Positions 34,027 through 45,438 of a DNA stretch of 64,000 bases are shown one piece after another; position 1 is the first letter of the stretch; each line of letters opens with the position of its first letter. The notes below the pieces were generated by a model that was not told the origin of the DNA, did not search any database, and saw nothing but the letters and a program-made list of their open reading frames with translations. The stretch comes from Megascapheus bottae (taxonomy: Eukaryota > Chordata > Mammalia > Rodentia > Geomyidae). Location of the stretch: assembly GCA_024803745.1 (NCBI GenBank), contig JANJXV010000024.1, positions 14,951,927 through 15,015,926 on the forward strand, read 5' to 3'. The position numbers and the translations under genes are program-made.

Positions 34027-34384
34027 AAACCTTTTTTGCAAAGGCATTTCGTGACTAAGACCCTGCAGTGGATTCCTTTCTGCTCTGAGCCTTTTTCTCA
34101 CTGGGGGCAGAGGTTAGGCTCCAGAGGAAAAGGGAGGGTACTCCCTACTGTTCACACATATCATTCATCTCACTTACCTGAATGACAGCCAAAATCGTTG
34201 TCCCTATACCACCAATCCGCCAAAAGGCCCAAAGACAAGCATGGTGTGGAGAGAACTGGAGCCTCTGCGGCTTTGTCTACAGACTCCTACTTGATTCCTT
34301 GGCTGAGGTCCCCTCTGCAGGCCCCATAGGAAGGGCATTTTGTCTGTGTTTGACAATCAAAACATCTTCCCCTGCAGATAAGAG

Positions 34385-34540
34385 CTAATTACTGAGGCCT
34401 TGCCACATGCCAGGCACTGAGCTGTGTACTTGACTGCCCTGATGTCTGCTAAGCCTCACCTCAGGCTGTGAAGTAACTCAAACTTAAACCCATTGACAGA
34501 GAAAGGACTTGGGGTTCACAGAGGGCAGTCTGGAAACTTG
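34385..34540 (+). mobile_element. MIR relic
   Basis: The MIR 5'/core signature cacatgccaggcactgagct, then taagcctcacctcaggc, gtgaagtaactcaaac and ggttcacagagggcagtctg, occurs in the right order. Confidence 0.65.
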
Positions 34541-35177
34541 GAGAAACACTTGTACCCATCACATGACCTTGTCACGCCCTGAACCTCAGACTCCTTGGGT
34601 GTTGAGGTGGCTACTTTAACATATACTGCGTGGGATTCTGGTGCGATTAAATGAACTAATGCATATAAATGCTTCAAAGAAGGCACACACAGAGAAACTG
34701 CTGCATTCTATTGGCAGTTAGCACTGTCATCATCTCCAGAAAGCTCCGAATTTCCTCTTCTGGCTCTCTAGGACCAACTCCTCATTGTTTATCCAGTTTT
34801 CATCCTTGTACCAAACCCAGAGAGAACATTGCAAAGGGAAAACTGAATTGCCTTTCCTCACCACTGCCAAAGCCAGATGCGCATGGAGCAGCAGTGAGAA
34901 GAAGCTTCTGGACCAGGCTTCCTTCAAGCCTTCCTTACAAGGGCCCCACTTGGCACGGCCAAACCTCCTCCTCTGTGTCAACCTGCCAGATATAGGCTGC
35001 TCTGCTGGGATCCAGACACCTGGAGACTAATTAGCAGCCAGTCCTTGGGCAAATTAGCCCAGAATCCCCAAGCTGGAGGCAGCTGCTGAGAGCAGCAGAC
35101 AGGTTGAAAGCCCAGAACCTTATCCAAGGACTTTGCGGCCAACCACCTCTACGACAACAGTGACACATAAACCATCC
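34541..35177. other. Intronic sequence, no recognised feature
   Basis: No gene or repeat recognised despite several 80-108-codon open frames. Confidence 0.45.
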
Positions 35178-35397
35178 TCCATCACGCCTGTAATCCTAGC
35201 TACTCAGGAAACTGTGGCTGAGAGTCACAGTATGAAGCCAGCCCAGGCAGGAAAGTTCATGAAATTCTTACAATTAACTGTGAGAAAATGGGAAGCAGAG
35301 CTGTAGCTCAAAATGGTAGAGGGCCGGCCTTGGGGAGGAAAGCTCAGGGAGAGTGTTCAGGCCTTAAGTTCAAGCCCACAACCAACAAAAAGAAAGA
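35178..35397 (+). mobile_element. B1-headed dimeric SINE
   Basis: B1-like head (cacgcctgtaatcctagcta), linker (cttacaattaactgtgag), 3' module (gtagctcaaaatggtagagg...taagttcaagccca) and A-rich tail. Confidence 0.88.
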
Positions 35398-36614
35398 GGG
35401 AACAAGCTTGCCTTCTAGATTATTCCAAAGAGCAGAGACAGAACCTGGGAAACAGTAAGACTGTGAGACTTGGATCCTTTGAAAATCACCAGTCTCTGGA
35501 TCTCTCTGGCAACCAGTCAGTCTGTCCCCAAGTGCTCTGGGGACAGATAACCAGATTCAAACCTGCAGATGTCGAGGAAGTAAGGAATATCATATACTCA
35601 TCAAACCTAGGCCCAGACTCAGAAGAGAGAAGGTGGCCTTTCCTCAATGGTCTTCTTAAGAAGGAGATAGAGGCAGCAAGCAAGAAGGCCTTCTGGGAAT
35701 GAGGTGTCAAATCCATAATGACAAGGAAACATCTGGAATAAACAGAGCTAAAAACCTAAACGTAACTGACAAGGTCTTTAGCTGGCTTCAGCTCTTCTTC
35801 AAGCAACAAACTATGTGGTCAATTTCATTGGGGAGTATACAAGCAGGGGGGCCACTGAAGATGGCCTGCTCAGCCTGGATCCCCCCAGATCAGAGCCCAT
35901 TGATCAAACCAGCACAGGAGAAAATGCCTCTGCACAGAACAATGTCGCTGAGAGATACAAGGCCTTACTCCACCCCAACAAGACCACCTTGCATTTCAGT
36001 TCTCCAGAAAATACATCTCATCAGCACCGTCCTTTCCAGCTTCTTTTGCTCCAGCTCCCTGTGCTGCTACTCCCATGGAGAAGGAAGTGTGTGCACAGGC
36101 ATGCACTAACGCGGAAGCTAGCCTGTGTTGGCCTGCAGGAAGCCTGCCCAGCCCACTGGATGGACAGACGATGCTATCATCTTTCTCCCGGAAGCCTACA
36201 GACGCATCTATGTTTTCATGGCAGCCAAGCAAGAAGTGATTACCCAGAAATCCTACTGTCCTATCAGATGCTATGGCCAGCTCAAGCTCATGGGCAAAGT
36301 CCTGGGCAGAGGCATTACCAGCCGAACACATTTCCGGACAAAGGGAAAGGATCCATGGCCTCCTGACGGTAAGGAAAGTCATCTCTTATTTATTCTGGCA
36401 AGGATCATGTTACAGGGGAAGCAAGGATGAAGAGATTAAGGACTGAGGCCTTACCTATGCCTAACTTATTGTAGGAACTTGAGCAAATTTCTGAATCTCT
36501 CAAGCTTACTTTCTTCCTATACAACAGATTTTGAACATAGAACCCATCACAACTATAATAACGAATCCAGCATAAGCCCTGGTACATAATGAGCTATTAA
36601 GAAGTACTAGCTGG
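35398..36614. other. Intronic sequence, unassigned
   Basis: Several open frames on the plus strand overlap here (up to 183 codons at 35815-36366). No domain, splice context or family resemblance supports a gene, and they occur in three frames over the same bases. Confidence 0.4.
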
Positions 36615-36772
36615 ATCAGGAGTTTGGCCTAGTGGTAGAGTGCTTGCCTAACATACACAAAGACCTGAGTTCAATTCCTTGGTACCACATACATAGAAAT
36701 AGCCAGAAATGCTAGCCTTGAGAAAGGCCGGCACTCAGGCACTGAGTTCAGCGTTAGGAGTAGACCAAAAAA
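36615..36772 (+). mobile_element. ID-headed dimeric SINE with internal deletion and target-site duplication
   Basis: The ID head is complete (agtttggcctagtggtagag...gagttcaattcc). The 3' module lacks its A-box part, jumping from tagccagaaa to tgctagccttgag. A 13-base repeat aagtac(t/a)agctgg flanks at 36602-36614 and 36773-36785. Confidence 0.88.
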
Positions 36773-36945
36773 AAGTACAAGCTGGGAATCTAGTATTATT
36801 ACTACGAGCATTATTGGGTGAGGTAGGCAACTGAGTGAGCAAGTCTGGGTGCTGATGCCCCGTGCCACCCCATGTCAATATCTCTTCAGACACCTCTCAG
36901 TCCTTCCTTCCTTCCCCCACCACCTCTGATCTCAGATCTCCCTAA

Positions 36946-36948
<3 letters not shown>

Positions 36949-37011
<63 letters not shown>

Positions 37012-37017
37012 TCTCTC
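36949..37017. repeat. (TC)n microsatellite
   Basis: About 29 perfect TC units plus a short interrupted extension. It is a polypyrimidine/polypurine mirror repeat. Confidence 0.98.
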
Positions 37018-37559
37018 ATTCTAGCTGCCACACTCCCAGCCTTTTGACCCAAGCAAAAAGAATCTACTAGCCACAATAAAAACACCAACCTAACAGAAAT
37101 GACTGGGATTTGCTGAGAGCCGATCCCTGGTTTTATATTAACCTGGGTTTTGGATGATTTTTCAACCTCCTTACTCCTGCGGCTTCCCTATGACTGTTGC
37201 CACCCACCACCCTACCTTTCTTTCTTCTGCTGCAGGGCTCACGGGCCTCATTAGTGCCTACTAAGGCTTTGTCTCTCTGTCCTGAGGATGAGGGACCTAG
37301 GGAGTTTCACTAGATTGATAGAGACATAAAATCCAAGTGAGTCCCTACTATATGACCGTACCCTGTTCAAGGTCATATTAAACCATGGAAAATCCTTTAA
37401 AGTGTATGTTACGTATGAATATGGAGTTATATGTTCTCTCCACAGGCCTCTCCAGGACTTAGAATGTGTGGCTAAGGATTGGAAGTAACACATCGGAAGA
37501 CTCAAGTCTTAACACGTTTCTCAACATAGGGTAAATGCCCAGGACAGCAGCACTAACAA
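37018..37559. other. Intronic sequence, no recognised feature
   Basis: No gene or repeat recognised. Confidence 0.45.
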
Positions 37560-37690
37560 CATCGGAGAACTTGTTAAAAACATACAACTTCAGGCTCACC
37601 CCAGAACTACCAGGACAGGAATCTGGAAATGGTTTCTAATAATCTATGATTCTCATAAGTTCACCAGGAAGCATATGAAAATTTGTAAAA
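37560..37690 (+). mobile_element. MER5-type hAT relic
   Basis: The order catcggagaacttgttaaaa, aacttcaggctcaccccaga and ttctcataagttcaccagga matches MER5A/B (catcagaatcacctgg...cttgttaaaa...aacaagttcccaggtgat). Confidence 0.6.
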
Positions 37691-38299
37691 TACTGGTCCA
37701 GCTAGCTGGTAGACTAGTCTAGCTAGCCACACTTCTTGTGAAGGGAAACTAAAATTGTTTTGTTGTAGTAAAGTGGGGATGATGATGGGCTCTTCTTCAT
37801 TGGGTAGCTGGGTACAAAGATTACACAAGGTCCTGCATATAGCATGCAGAGCAACTATATGCTCATAAAAATTTGCTAGATTAATCTTCCTAACACATCT
37901 AAGGGATGGATTCTAGGACTCAGAGGCACAGAATGCTCCTCCTCCTGTATTATGCAATGTGCTTCTCAATAATTATTATTATACAAAATGTTCGTGGCAC
38001 CTCTACTGAGATACACTGACCGTTAGAGTTATGGAGCTCTCTAGACCAGGGCACCAGGCCAGAGGCTTCCTGGGGAATCCATCAAATAAATTCATAGTAA
38101 TGGCAGGGAGAGGTTGGGCTCCCCAGAAACCCTGTGTAGAGCATTATGAGGGCTATCTTTCATTCTGGACCCTTTTCTTACAGGTATTCACATTCGTGGA
38201 TTATGTAACTATAATCCAACACCATAGTATTAGGGATTCTCCGAGCTCTCCAAAAGTTCATACAGGAAATAATGAGTAGATGTAATATAGATCTTAAAT
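37691..38299. other. Intronic sequence, no recognised feature
   Basis: No gene or repeat recognised. Confidence 0.45.
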
Positions 38300-38378
38300 T
38301 TCTCTCTCTCTCTCCCTCCCTCCCTTTCCCTCTCCCTCTCTCCCTCCCTCCCTCCCTCCCCTTCTTCTCTTTTTTTTT
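38300..38378. repeat. CT/CCCT-rich tract at a SINE tail
   Basis: TC units followed by TCCC units run directly into the T-rich end of the minus-strand SINE at 38370-38604. Confidence 0.93.
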
Positions 38379-38604
38379 GTCGGGTGTCAGGCTTGAACTC
38401 AGGACCTGGGCACTATCATTGAGCTGCTTTTGCTGAAGGGTAACGCTCTACCGCTATGAGCTACAATGCCACTCCTGGTTTTCTGGCAATTAATTCAAGA
38501 GAAGATTCTCACAGATTTTCCTGCCAGGGCTGGCTTTGAACCAGGTCCTTAGATCTCAGCCTCCTGAACAACTATGATTACAAGCATGAGCCACTGATGT
38601 CTGG
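38370..38604 (-). mobile_element. B1-headed dimeric SINE
   Basis: Reversed 3' module (aggcttgaactcaggacctgg), linker (ggcaattaattcaagagaag) and reversed B1 head (agcctcctgaacaactatga...gatgtctggcc). Confidence 0.88.
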
Positions 38605-39256
38605 CCTATCTTAAATTTTTTGTGCTCTTTATTATTTATTACTCAGACAGGAAAGATTAGGCAAGAACAAGAATCAAAGGTTTATTGCATTCACAAAGTA
38701 AAATACCCTGGCTATCAATAATGTAAGGAATAGATTTATTCAAAAGAAGCAATAAAGATTTACTTCAAAGGCTGCCCAGACATTGCTCAGACAGAAAGAC
38801 AGAAATGAGAAAGTTGTAACAGTCCACAAATCACTCTCACAAACCACTGGTTCTCCCAGAGTCATCACAATATGGCACTGATAAAGTTGGCTATTTCTCC
38901 TAACTTAACACCTCTTCCTCCCATACACAGCTCCTTTCTCTAGAGACTTCTACCTAGTGCTTTCACCAGTCTCCCCCTCCCCACAGAGTCGCAACCAACT
39001 GTGCTAAAATGTTCCTTGTCCCACAAACCATTAAGCTGTCAAGCTGAGGTGGTGAACGAACCCAGAGAGAGCCAGTACTGGAATGCTAATGACAAAATAG
39101 CAGTTATTCTTTCTGCTCTGGACAATTCCTGCTTCAACTTTACTGGCCTCAGGTCATATTTTGTGAAATCCGGATGTTGATGGAAGCGACATGGCCTGAT
39201 GTAGAAAATGACCAGGGAGATTCTGTCTTGACAGAGATGGAAGGACTAGCAGAGGG
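38605..39256. other. Intronic sequence, no recognised feature
   Basis: No gene or repeat recognised. Confidence 0.45.
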
Positions 39257-39298
39257 TTTGTTGTTGTTGTTGTTGTTGTTGTTGTTGCTGCTGCTGCT
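39257..39298. repeat. (TTG)n(CTG)n trinucleotide repeat
   Basis: About ten TTG units change into about four CTG units. CTG/CAG runs are a class prone to expansion, though this one is short. Confidence 0.96.
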
Positions 39299-39856
39299 AC
39301 TGCATTTTGCCTTTTGACATCCACACAGGTGTCATAATAATACAGCTTCTAGCTATAAAGCCCCCTATCCAAAGGGAAAATAACCTTTCCATAAATATGT
39401 TGCCCACATCAGGGAAAATTGCTGTGTTACACACTTGAGTACCATTTTGGAGGACACTTTAAATAGAGCATTGGTAGTCGTTGCTTTCAATTTAACGTGT
39501 GAACGGATGGGAACTGCCAAGGCAGGCAGAGATGTTAAGATGTGGGAGACAGGCTGAAAGTTCCTGCTGCTCCACCTTCCCAGACTTTTAACAGACCTAC
39601 ATCCACCTCAGGCATCACAGAGGGCAAGCCTCATGCAAGAGCCGCTCAACAAGGGAATGAGTGAGTACCTACGATGCATGAACCAAGCAAGCAACATGTT
39701 AGACACTTCCCCTAGATGAGGTGGGCTTTGCATGCAAATCCATGATGGTATAAAATGATCCAAATTTCCTTAGGGTAAACTCATTGCTATGTTGTGCAGG
39801 TTAAATGAGACTATGTGTGGATGGTGTTAAAGACAAGGCCTAGAATTAAGTAAGTC
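39299..39856. other. Intronic sequence, no recognised feature
   Basis: No gene or repeat recognised. Confidence 0.45.
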
Positions 39857-39953
39857 ACTCCCCTCATCCTCTTCCTCTTCCTTCTCCTCATCCTCAATCT
39901 CCTCTTCAATTTCCTCCTTCTCATCTTCCTTCTCCTCTCCTTTTTTCTTCTTT
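39857..39953. repeat. Pyrimidine-rich CTT/CTC tract
   Basis: Nearly 100 bases of irregular TCC, TTC and TCA triplets with few purines. Confidence 0.9.
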
Positions 39954-40090
39954 GACAGGACTAGGGTGAGTGGCATGGAATTCAGGCCTAGTGTAATAAA
40001 ACTAAGCCAACCCCTAGATTAGTTTTGATTATGATAAAAGTAGTTATGGAAGCAGGATTAATACTGTTGAACTTAAGTTACCATTGCTTT

Positions 40091-40312
40091 AAAAAAAATT
40101 GGGTCATAAACTCAGGGCCTCATGCTCACACATGACTTTTTCGATCAAGGCTGGTACTTGAATCACACCCCAACTTCCATCTTTGATTAATTGGTTAATT
40201 GGAGATCAGAGTCTCATAGACTTTTCTGCCATGGCTAACTTCAAACTGCAGTTTTCAGAACTCAGTCTCTGAAACCCTGGAATTACAGGCAGAACCAATA
40301 ACACTCAGCTTA
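40091..40312 (-). mobile_element. B1-headed dimeric SINE, diverged
   Basis: Reversed 3' module remnant (cataaactcagggcctcatg), linker (taattggagatcagagtctc) and reversed B1 head (ctctgaaaccctggaattac). Confidence 0.75.
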
Positions 40313-40802
40313 TTACTGCTCATTTTAATAAAAAATCTGGTTAAAGGTAAGAACAGGAAGATTAACAGATAGAGCTTTGTAAATAATGGGCAATATTTGG
40401 ACAGCTGAAGGCGACAGAGTATATGTCAAAGTATAAGTACAAGCAAACTGAGGACTTGTTTGACACTTCACAGTAGTACAGCATGTCTGCATCTTTCCAT
40501 GTTTGTATTATGACATGTCTAAATGTGGATTTACTTTTATATGTTCTCCTTAAAGTATATGTCTTCTTGTATCTGTCTATTGATATTTTTCCTCAGTTTG
40601 AGACACTTAATAGCCATCACTTCTGATATTTTTCTCCATGCTTTCTTTATTTGTAGAAATCCAATTAGATATTCATGACACCCTGCACTGTATACTATAG
40701 AGCAGTCTCTTAGCTGTGTAGTCAACATTTATTATACTTCAGATGATTTCTTTTGCCATGTTCTTCATTTTAATTATCTCTTTGGATATGTCTAAATTAT
40801 AT

Positions 40803-40811
40803 GTGTATATA

Positions 40812-40859
<48 letters not shown>
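40803..40859. repeat. (TG)n(TA)n microsatellite at a SINE 3' tail
   Basis: TG units followed by about 15 TA units directly abut the 3' end of the minus-strand SINE at 40860-41046. Confidence 0.96.
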
Positions 40860-40861
<2 letters not shown>

Positions 40862-41046
40862 TGCCAGTCCCAGGGCTTGAACTCAGGGCCTGAGTACAGT
40901 CCTTGGGCTTTCTCAAGGCTAGAACTCTACCACTTGAGCCACAGCACCACTCTGGCTTTTCTCTATGTATGTGGTATCAAGGAATCAAACCTGGGTCTTT
41001 GCACATGCTTGGCAAACACTCTACCATTAAGCCAAACTCCCAGCCT
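40860..41046 (-). mobile_element. ID-headed dimeric SINE (IDL-Geo-like)
   Basis: Reversed 3' module (cttgaactcagggcctgag...cacttgagccacagcacc) and reversed ID head (caaacctgggtctttgc...ctctaccattaagcc). Probable duplicated target ta(a/g)attatat at 40793-40802 and 41046-41055. Confidence 0.9.
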
Positions 41047-41055
41047 AGATTATAT

Positions 41056-41756
41056 TTTAACCCATCTATTGAATTCTTGCTTTTAATGCTGCATTCTTAT
41101 TCACTCTAGAATTTCTTTTTGTTTCTTATTTAATAGTTACTCTATCACTTTATCATTTTAGCCTTCTGTCAAAATTCATACTCATATTTTAACTTCTACT
41201 TTAAAATGGTAAACATGAGTATTTTAAACTGAGTGCCTCATAACTTCAGTATCCGGAAGAGTTACAGAGTTGCCATTTCTGCTGGGTTTTGCTCATGTCA
41301 ACTTATATCCTTGTGTACCAGCTTATCTTTGATTGCACAATGGACAATGTATTCAAAGAGCTCTTTGTAGAAATATTTTGAAGATTAGGATAAAGTATCT
41401 TTCTCTAGATATTATTTAGTTTCCTTGCAGCAGGTAACTGACTTGTAATAAAGAGTAATATGAATTGCATTTCAGGAATTGACATTTTTATTAGTTACTC
41501 AAATAATTCAGAGCGTGTGAAGCCAAGTTTACTTATACAAGCAGGGGACTCAAAATGCCCCCTGCTTTGTTCCTTAACCTTGTGATGCTGACAGGCGTGA
41601 TGCTTACATCCTCAGCTGCCTCTTTAGAAACCAGGAAATATCTCATCACTAGACACTTGGTTTCATCTTCATCTAAAATCTGAACCTATAAATAAATACT
41701 CATTACTTTGTTGGATTTTATGTTTCCAAGTATCCTTTTAAAACTGTTTTCCCCAG
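41056..41756. other. AT-rich intronic sequence, no recognised feature
   Basis: No gene or confident repeat. Confidence 0.45.
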
Positions 41757-41940
41757 GGCCAGGAGATCGGCCTAATGGTAGAGTGCTTGCTTAGAATGCA
41801 TGAAGCCCTGGGTTCTATTCCTTGGTTATCACATACACAGAAAAAGCAGGTGCTGTGTCTCAAATGCTAGAGTGGTAGCCTTGACAAAGCTCAAGGAGAG
41901 TGCCCAGGCCCTGAGTTCAAGCCCCAGAACTGGCAAAAAG
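41757..41940 (+). mobile_element. ID-headed dimeric SINE
   Basis: ID head (gatcggcctaatggtagagt...gggttctattcc) and 3' module with a shortened junction (agaaaaagcaggtgctgtgt). Short probable target repeat tttcccca on both sides. Confidence 0.87.
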
Positions 41941-42374
41941 AAATAAATTTCCCCACATTTAATAAATGAATCAGTCTGAATAATCTGATTTGCCTTAACC
42001 AGAGTAAAAATTTGGATAGATCACTGGATTTGTGTGAGGAAGTAAATACAAATTAAGTCAAAATATAAACTGATTCCAAAGCATCCACCAACTTAAATGG
42101 TTGATTCAAGAGGAGAGAGACTGAGTAAGCTAAAGGGAACGATTGGAGATTCTAGAGAAAAAGAGTAAAACAACCTGAAAGCTACACCTGAGCAAAATGG
42201 ATTGGTCATCATACAAAAGAGAGGAATGAGACCATATCAGCTGGTGCCCAATATATCCCAAATGCCATAATCCTAATACTATACAAGGTTTTTCTCATTC
42301 TCATTATTATATGTCTATGATAGTCCTAGAAGAGGAACACAATAGCAAAATGAACTCCAAGATATGGAAATAAG

Positions 42375-42561
42375 TTGGGATTTTGACCTAGTGGTAGAGT
42401 GCTTGCCTAACATGCATGAAGACCTAGGTTCGATTCCTCAGTACCACATACAAAGAAAAAGCCAGAAGTGGTGCTGTGGCTCAAGTGGTAGAGTGCTAGC
42501 CTTGAAAAAGCCCAAGGACAGTGCCTAGCTCCTGAGTTCAAGCCCCAGGACTGGCAAAAAA
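42375..42561 (+). mobile_element. ID-headed dimeric SINE with target-site duplication
   Basis: ID head (gattttgacctagtggtaga...aggttcgattcctcag) and a near-consensus 3' module (gtggctcaagtggtagagtg...gagttcaagccccaggac). The repeat atatggaaa(t/c)aag is present before (42362-42374) and after (from 42562) the element. Confidence 0.9.
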
Positions 42562-42599
42562 ATATGGAAACAAGGGATTTTTCTTAGCTATTGTTTTGA

Positions 42600-42958
42600 A
42601 TGTACTGTGTGAAGTTATTTCTTTTGTTTATTTTTCCTTTAGTATATCCCCCATTGTCATTGTATTTGATTATGGTCTCCTAGGTGTGCTATGAACATTT
42701 ATCTGACTTGGGGACTGGAAAGGGAGCAACAAAATGGTGAGACAAAGAACAAAGGGCAAACCAATGCAACAGTGATATTCACAAGACAATACGTTGGAAA
42801 TGAACTATACAACTTGTGGTGGGGGACTGGGGGGTCAACATGAAAACAAGGGAGGGGGTAACAATGGTGGACAAGAAATGTACTCATTGCCTTGCATATG
42901 TAACTTTAACCCCTCTGTGCATCACCTTGACAATAAAATTAAATTTAAAAAAAAAAAA
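42600..42958 (+). mobile_element. L1 3' end, 5'-truncated
   Basis: Non-coding sequence with a G-rich run (gtggtgggggactggggggt) ends in caataaaattaaatt and A12. The G-rich tract, a polyadenylation-type signal and the poly(A) tail are typical of an L1 3' UTR. The 5' limit is uncertain. Confidence 0.55.
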
Positions 42959-43667
42959 CTATAAGTCTCAAAAGTCACAGCTCCAAAGCTTAACATTCTA
43001 AATGGTGAAATCTCTCAAAAACTCACATGTCAAAGACATCAGTAATCAGAAAGAAAAAAAATGTGCAGGAAAGTTAAATTCAAGGGAAATATTGATGTAT
43101 TTTGGTTGTATAAAGAGCAGTTAGGTGGATCAAATGCTCAGAACTAGTATTCTGGGTGTGTCTGTGAGGACGTTTCCAGTGATTAACGTGTAACTCCAGT
43201 GGACTAAGAATAGACAATGTACCATGCAGAGTATGAAATGAGAAATGTGAATCTATTCTCCAAGGAGAGCTGGGCTATAAAAAAAAGAAGAAGAAAGCAG
43301 CTACTCACTGAGATGCAAGACTTCAAACTGCAGCCAGTGCTGATGAAAATCTGCCAGCTCTTATAGCCCACCTCTGTGAAAATGCCCATCCTCCATTCCA
43401 CAGTACACTTTTCTTTGTGTTATGTCTTCTTCCTAGATTTCTTGGTTTGACTTATTACTATTATTGGCTCCACTATTTTAAGTAGTCAGCATGACTTGTA
43501 TAATTCACTATGCTATGTATTGTACCATTTCCAATACTGGAATTGTAAAATGATTAAATACTTTTAGAAAGTCTTCATTTTTTTCAAATTTGATTATGTG
43601 AGCATATTACCACAGCATTGACTGTATAGAAGACTTAAGTGTGCATGTATAAAAACATTAAAACTTT
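42959..43667. other. Intronic sequence, no recognised feature
   Basis: AT-rich, with no gene or repeat recognised. Confidence 0.45.
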
Positions 43668-43880
43668 CCAAGTGCTGGTGGCTCATAATTTTAAGCCTAC
43701 CTAATTAAGAGACAGATCTGAGGATTGCAGTTCAAAGCCAATGCAGGCAGGAAAGCCTGTGAGAATCTTATCTCCAGTAAATCACCGTAAAGCTAGAAGT
43801 GGAGCTTTTATTAAAATGGTAGGGTGTTAGCCTTGAGCCCAAAAGCCCAAGGTCAGCACCCAGGACCAGAAAAAAAATTA
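43668..43880 (+). mobile_element. B1-headed dimeric SINE
   Basis: Diverged B1-like head (aagtgctggtggctcataat), linker (cttatctccagtaaatcacc) and 3' module remnant, with an A-rich tail running into TATATA simple sequence to about 43910. Confidence 0.83.
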
Positions 43881-44484
43881 TATATGTGATATATATATTA
43901 TATAATTAAAACTTCCTCAACAGATGAAAAAGCCCTTTTATACATCTGTAGTTAATAAAGATAATTTTTGAGCTATTGGTTTTTGTAAGATTACATATCA
44001 TCAAAGAATCTAGAATGCCTATCATGGTGTTTCAGATAACCACAGTTATAAAACTGAGTGCCTACATTACGTACCGCAGTGAAGTGCAGGTTTACATTTC
44101 CTTTATGATCTATTTTCCTTATGAATATGGTTTTCCTGTTCTTAACTGTGAAACCCATGCAATTGTCATTAGTATACCTGAGTGTTGATGCTTGCAAGAA
44201 TATATTATCATTGCCTATTTCAGAGTGTAAAGTGGCCGAGAAGTGTTCTGTTGTGTGTTTTCCTGTTTTTTCAAATAAACTCCTATAAAACTGTAAATAA
44301 AAATGGCTTATAAAGATTTTTTTATTTTTCTCCAGAATGACATTTTGATCATCAAGATTTTAGACATTAGAAAAGTTGGTCTTTTGAAAATTTAACATTT
44401 GAGATTATGACATTTAGGATCACGTCTCTCAAGACTGTGACTCAAACCCCAAATCAGGAAGGAGAATGGAAACATTTTATTGAA

Positions 44485-44715
44485 CTTTGTGTGTATCGCC
44501 AGTACTGGAGCTTGATCTTAGGACCTTAAACTTTTGACTGGCTTTATCAGGGTTGACGCCACTTGAGTCACATCTCTACTTCCAGCTTTTTGTTGGTCAC
44601 CTAGAGCTAAAAGCCTTGGGGATTTTTCTGCCTGAGTTAACTTTGAACCTCGATTTTCAGATCTCACCTTCCAAGGAACTAGGATTACAGGGGTGAGCTA
44701 TAGTCATCCAGCCTC
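44485..44715 (-). mobile_element. B1-headed dimeric SINE, diverged
   Basis: Reversed 3' module remnant (cttgatcttaggaccttaaac...cacttgagtcacatc) and reversed B1 head (ggaactaggattacaggggt). Confidence 0.78.
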
Positions 44716-44732
44716 ATCAAACTTTTTAGAGA

Positions 44733-44888
44733 GTTATTGGCAGTGATACCAGGGTTGTAGCACAAGGGTGATCAGGTCAGAAGGGGTGTCATTGTCAAAA
44801 ATGAAATGCACTCATTACCTGAGTTATGAAACAGTAATCCCTTTGTACAGCACCCTAATAATAACAATCAAAATATATTTTTAAAAAA
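44733..44888 (+). mobile_element. L1 3' tail (older host element)
   Basis: The phrase ggggtgtcattgtcaaaaat, then a short UTR and an AATAATAAC-rich tail ending A6. It resembles the endings at 12270 and 42600. A younger L1 fragment is inserted at its tail (44897-45424). Confidence 0.45.
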
Positions 44889-44896
44889 GATGAATT

Positions 44897-45424
44897 TCTC
44901 TGCACTATTCACAATAGCCGGGCGATGGAAACAATCCAGATGCCCTACTGCAGATAAATGGATACAGAAAATGTGGTATATATACACAATGGACTTCTAC
45001 ATAGCCAACAGACAAGATAAAATAATGGCATTCACAGGGAAGTGGATGAAGCTAGAGCAAATCATGTTGAGTGAGACAAGTCAAGACCTAGGGAACAAAA
45101 GGCGCATGGTATCCTTAATATGTGGCTATTAAATCCAAAGAGTACAAGAGTGAGAACTCAATAACTGCATACCCAAAGTTATGGACATGGTAATGGAAAT
45201 ATAAACATAACCATATAGACATAAAAACCTATGACTCTATAGACATAATGTTTTATTTCATAAATTAATATGTTTCTATGACATACAAACCCTTAGCCTA
45301 ATTTTGATTAATTTCTAAATACTAAGTCCCAGTGATTTTAGAGATTCCCTCCTTAAACACTTGTTTGTTAAACTTGTCATTTAACATATGATGTAAAAAT
45401 CAACGTTAATAAATTCTTTATTAA
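44897..45424 (+). mobile_element. 5'-truncated L1 with 14-bp target-site duplication
   Basis: The 5' end carries the L1 terminal region after ORF2 (ttcacaatagccgggcgatg, agaaaatgtggtatatatac, agtggatgaagctagagcaa). The 3' end is poly(A). The repeat aaaaaagatgaatt flanks it at 44883-44896 and 45425-45438. The 80-codon open frame across its start is L1-derived and not a gene. Confidence 0.88.
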
Positions 45425-45438
45425 AAAAAAGATGAATT

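Noticed and set aside
35815..36366. 183-codon plus-strand open frame, with 136- and 101-codon frames overlapping
   Set aside because: Three overlapping frames over the same bases, no recognisable domain, and no splice context. It most likely reflects chance in a GC-moderate stretch.
40811..41109. Recurring peptide like SRLELYHLSHST...FLCMWYQGI at several loci (also near 12611, 26655, 50561, 63485)
   Set aside because: The same peptide appears wherever the ID-headed SINE occurs, so it is a translated repeat and not a protein family.
44890..45132. 80-codon open frame MNFSALFTIAGRW...
   Set aside because: It falls in the L1 3' fragment 44897-45424, begins in the target duplication, and corresponds to L1 terminal sequence.
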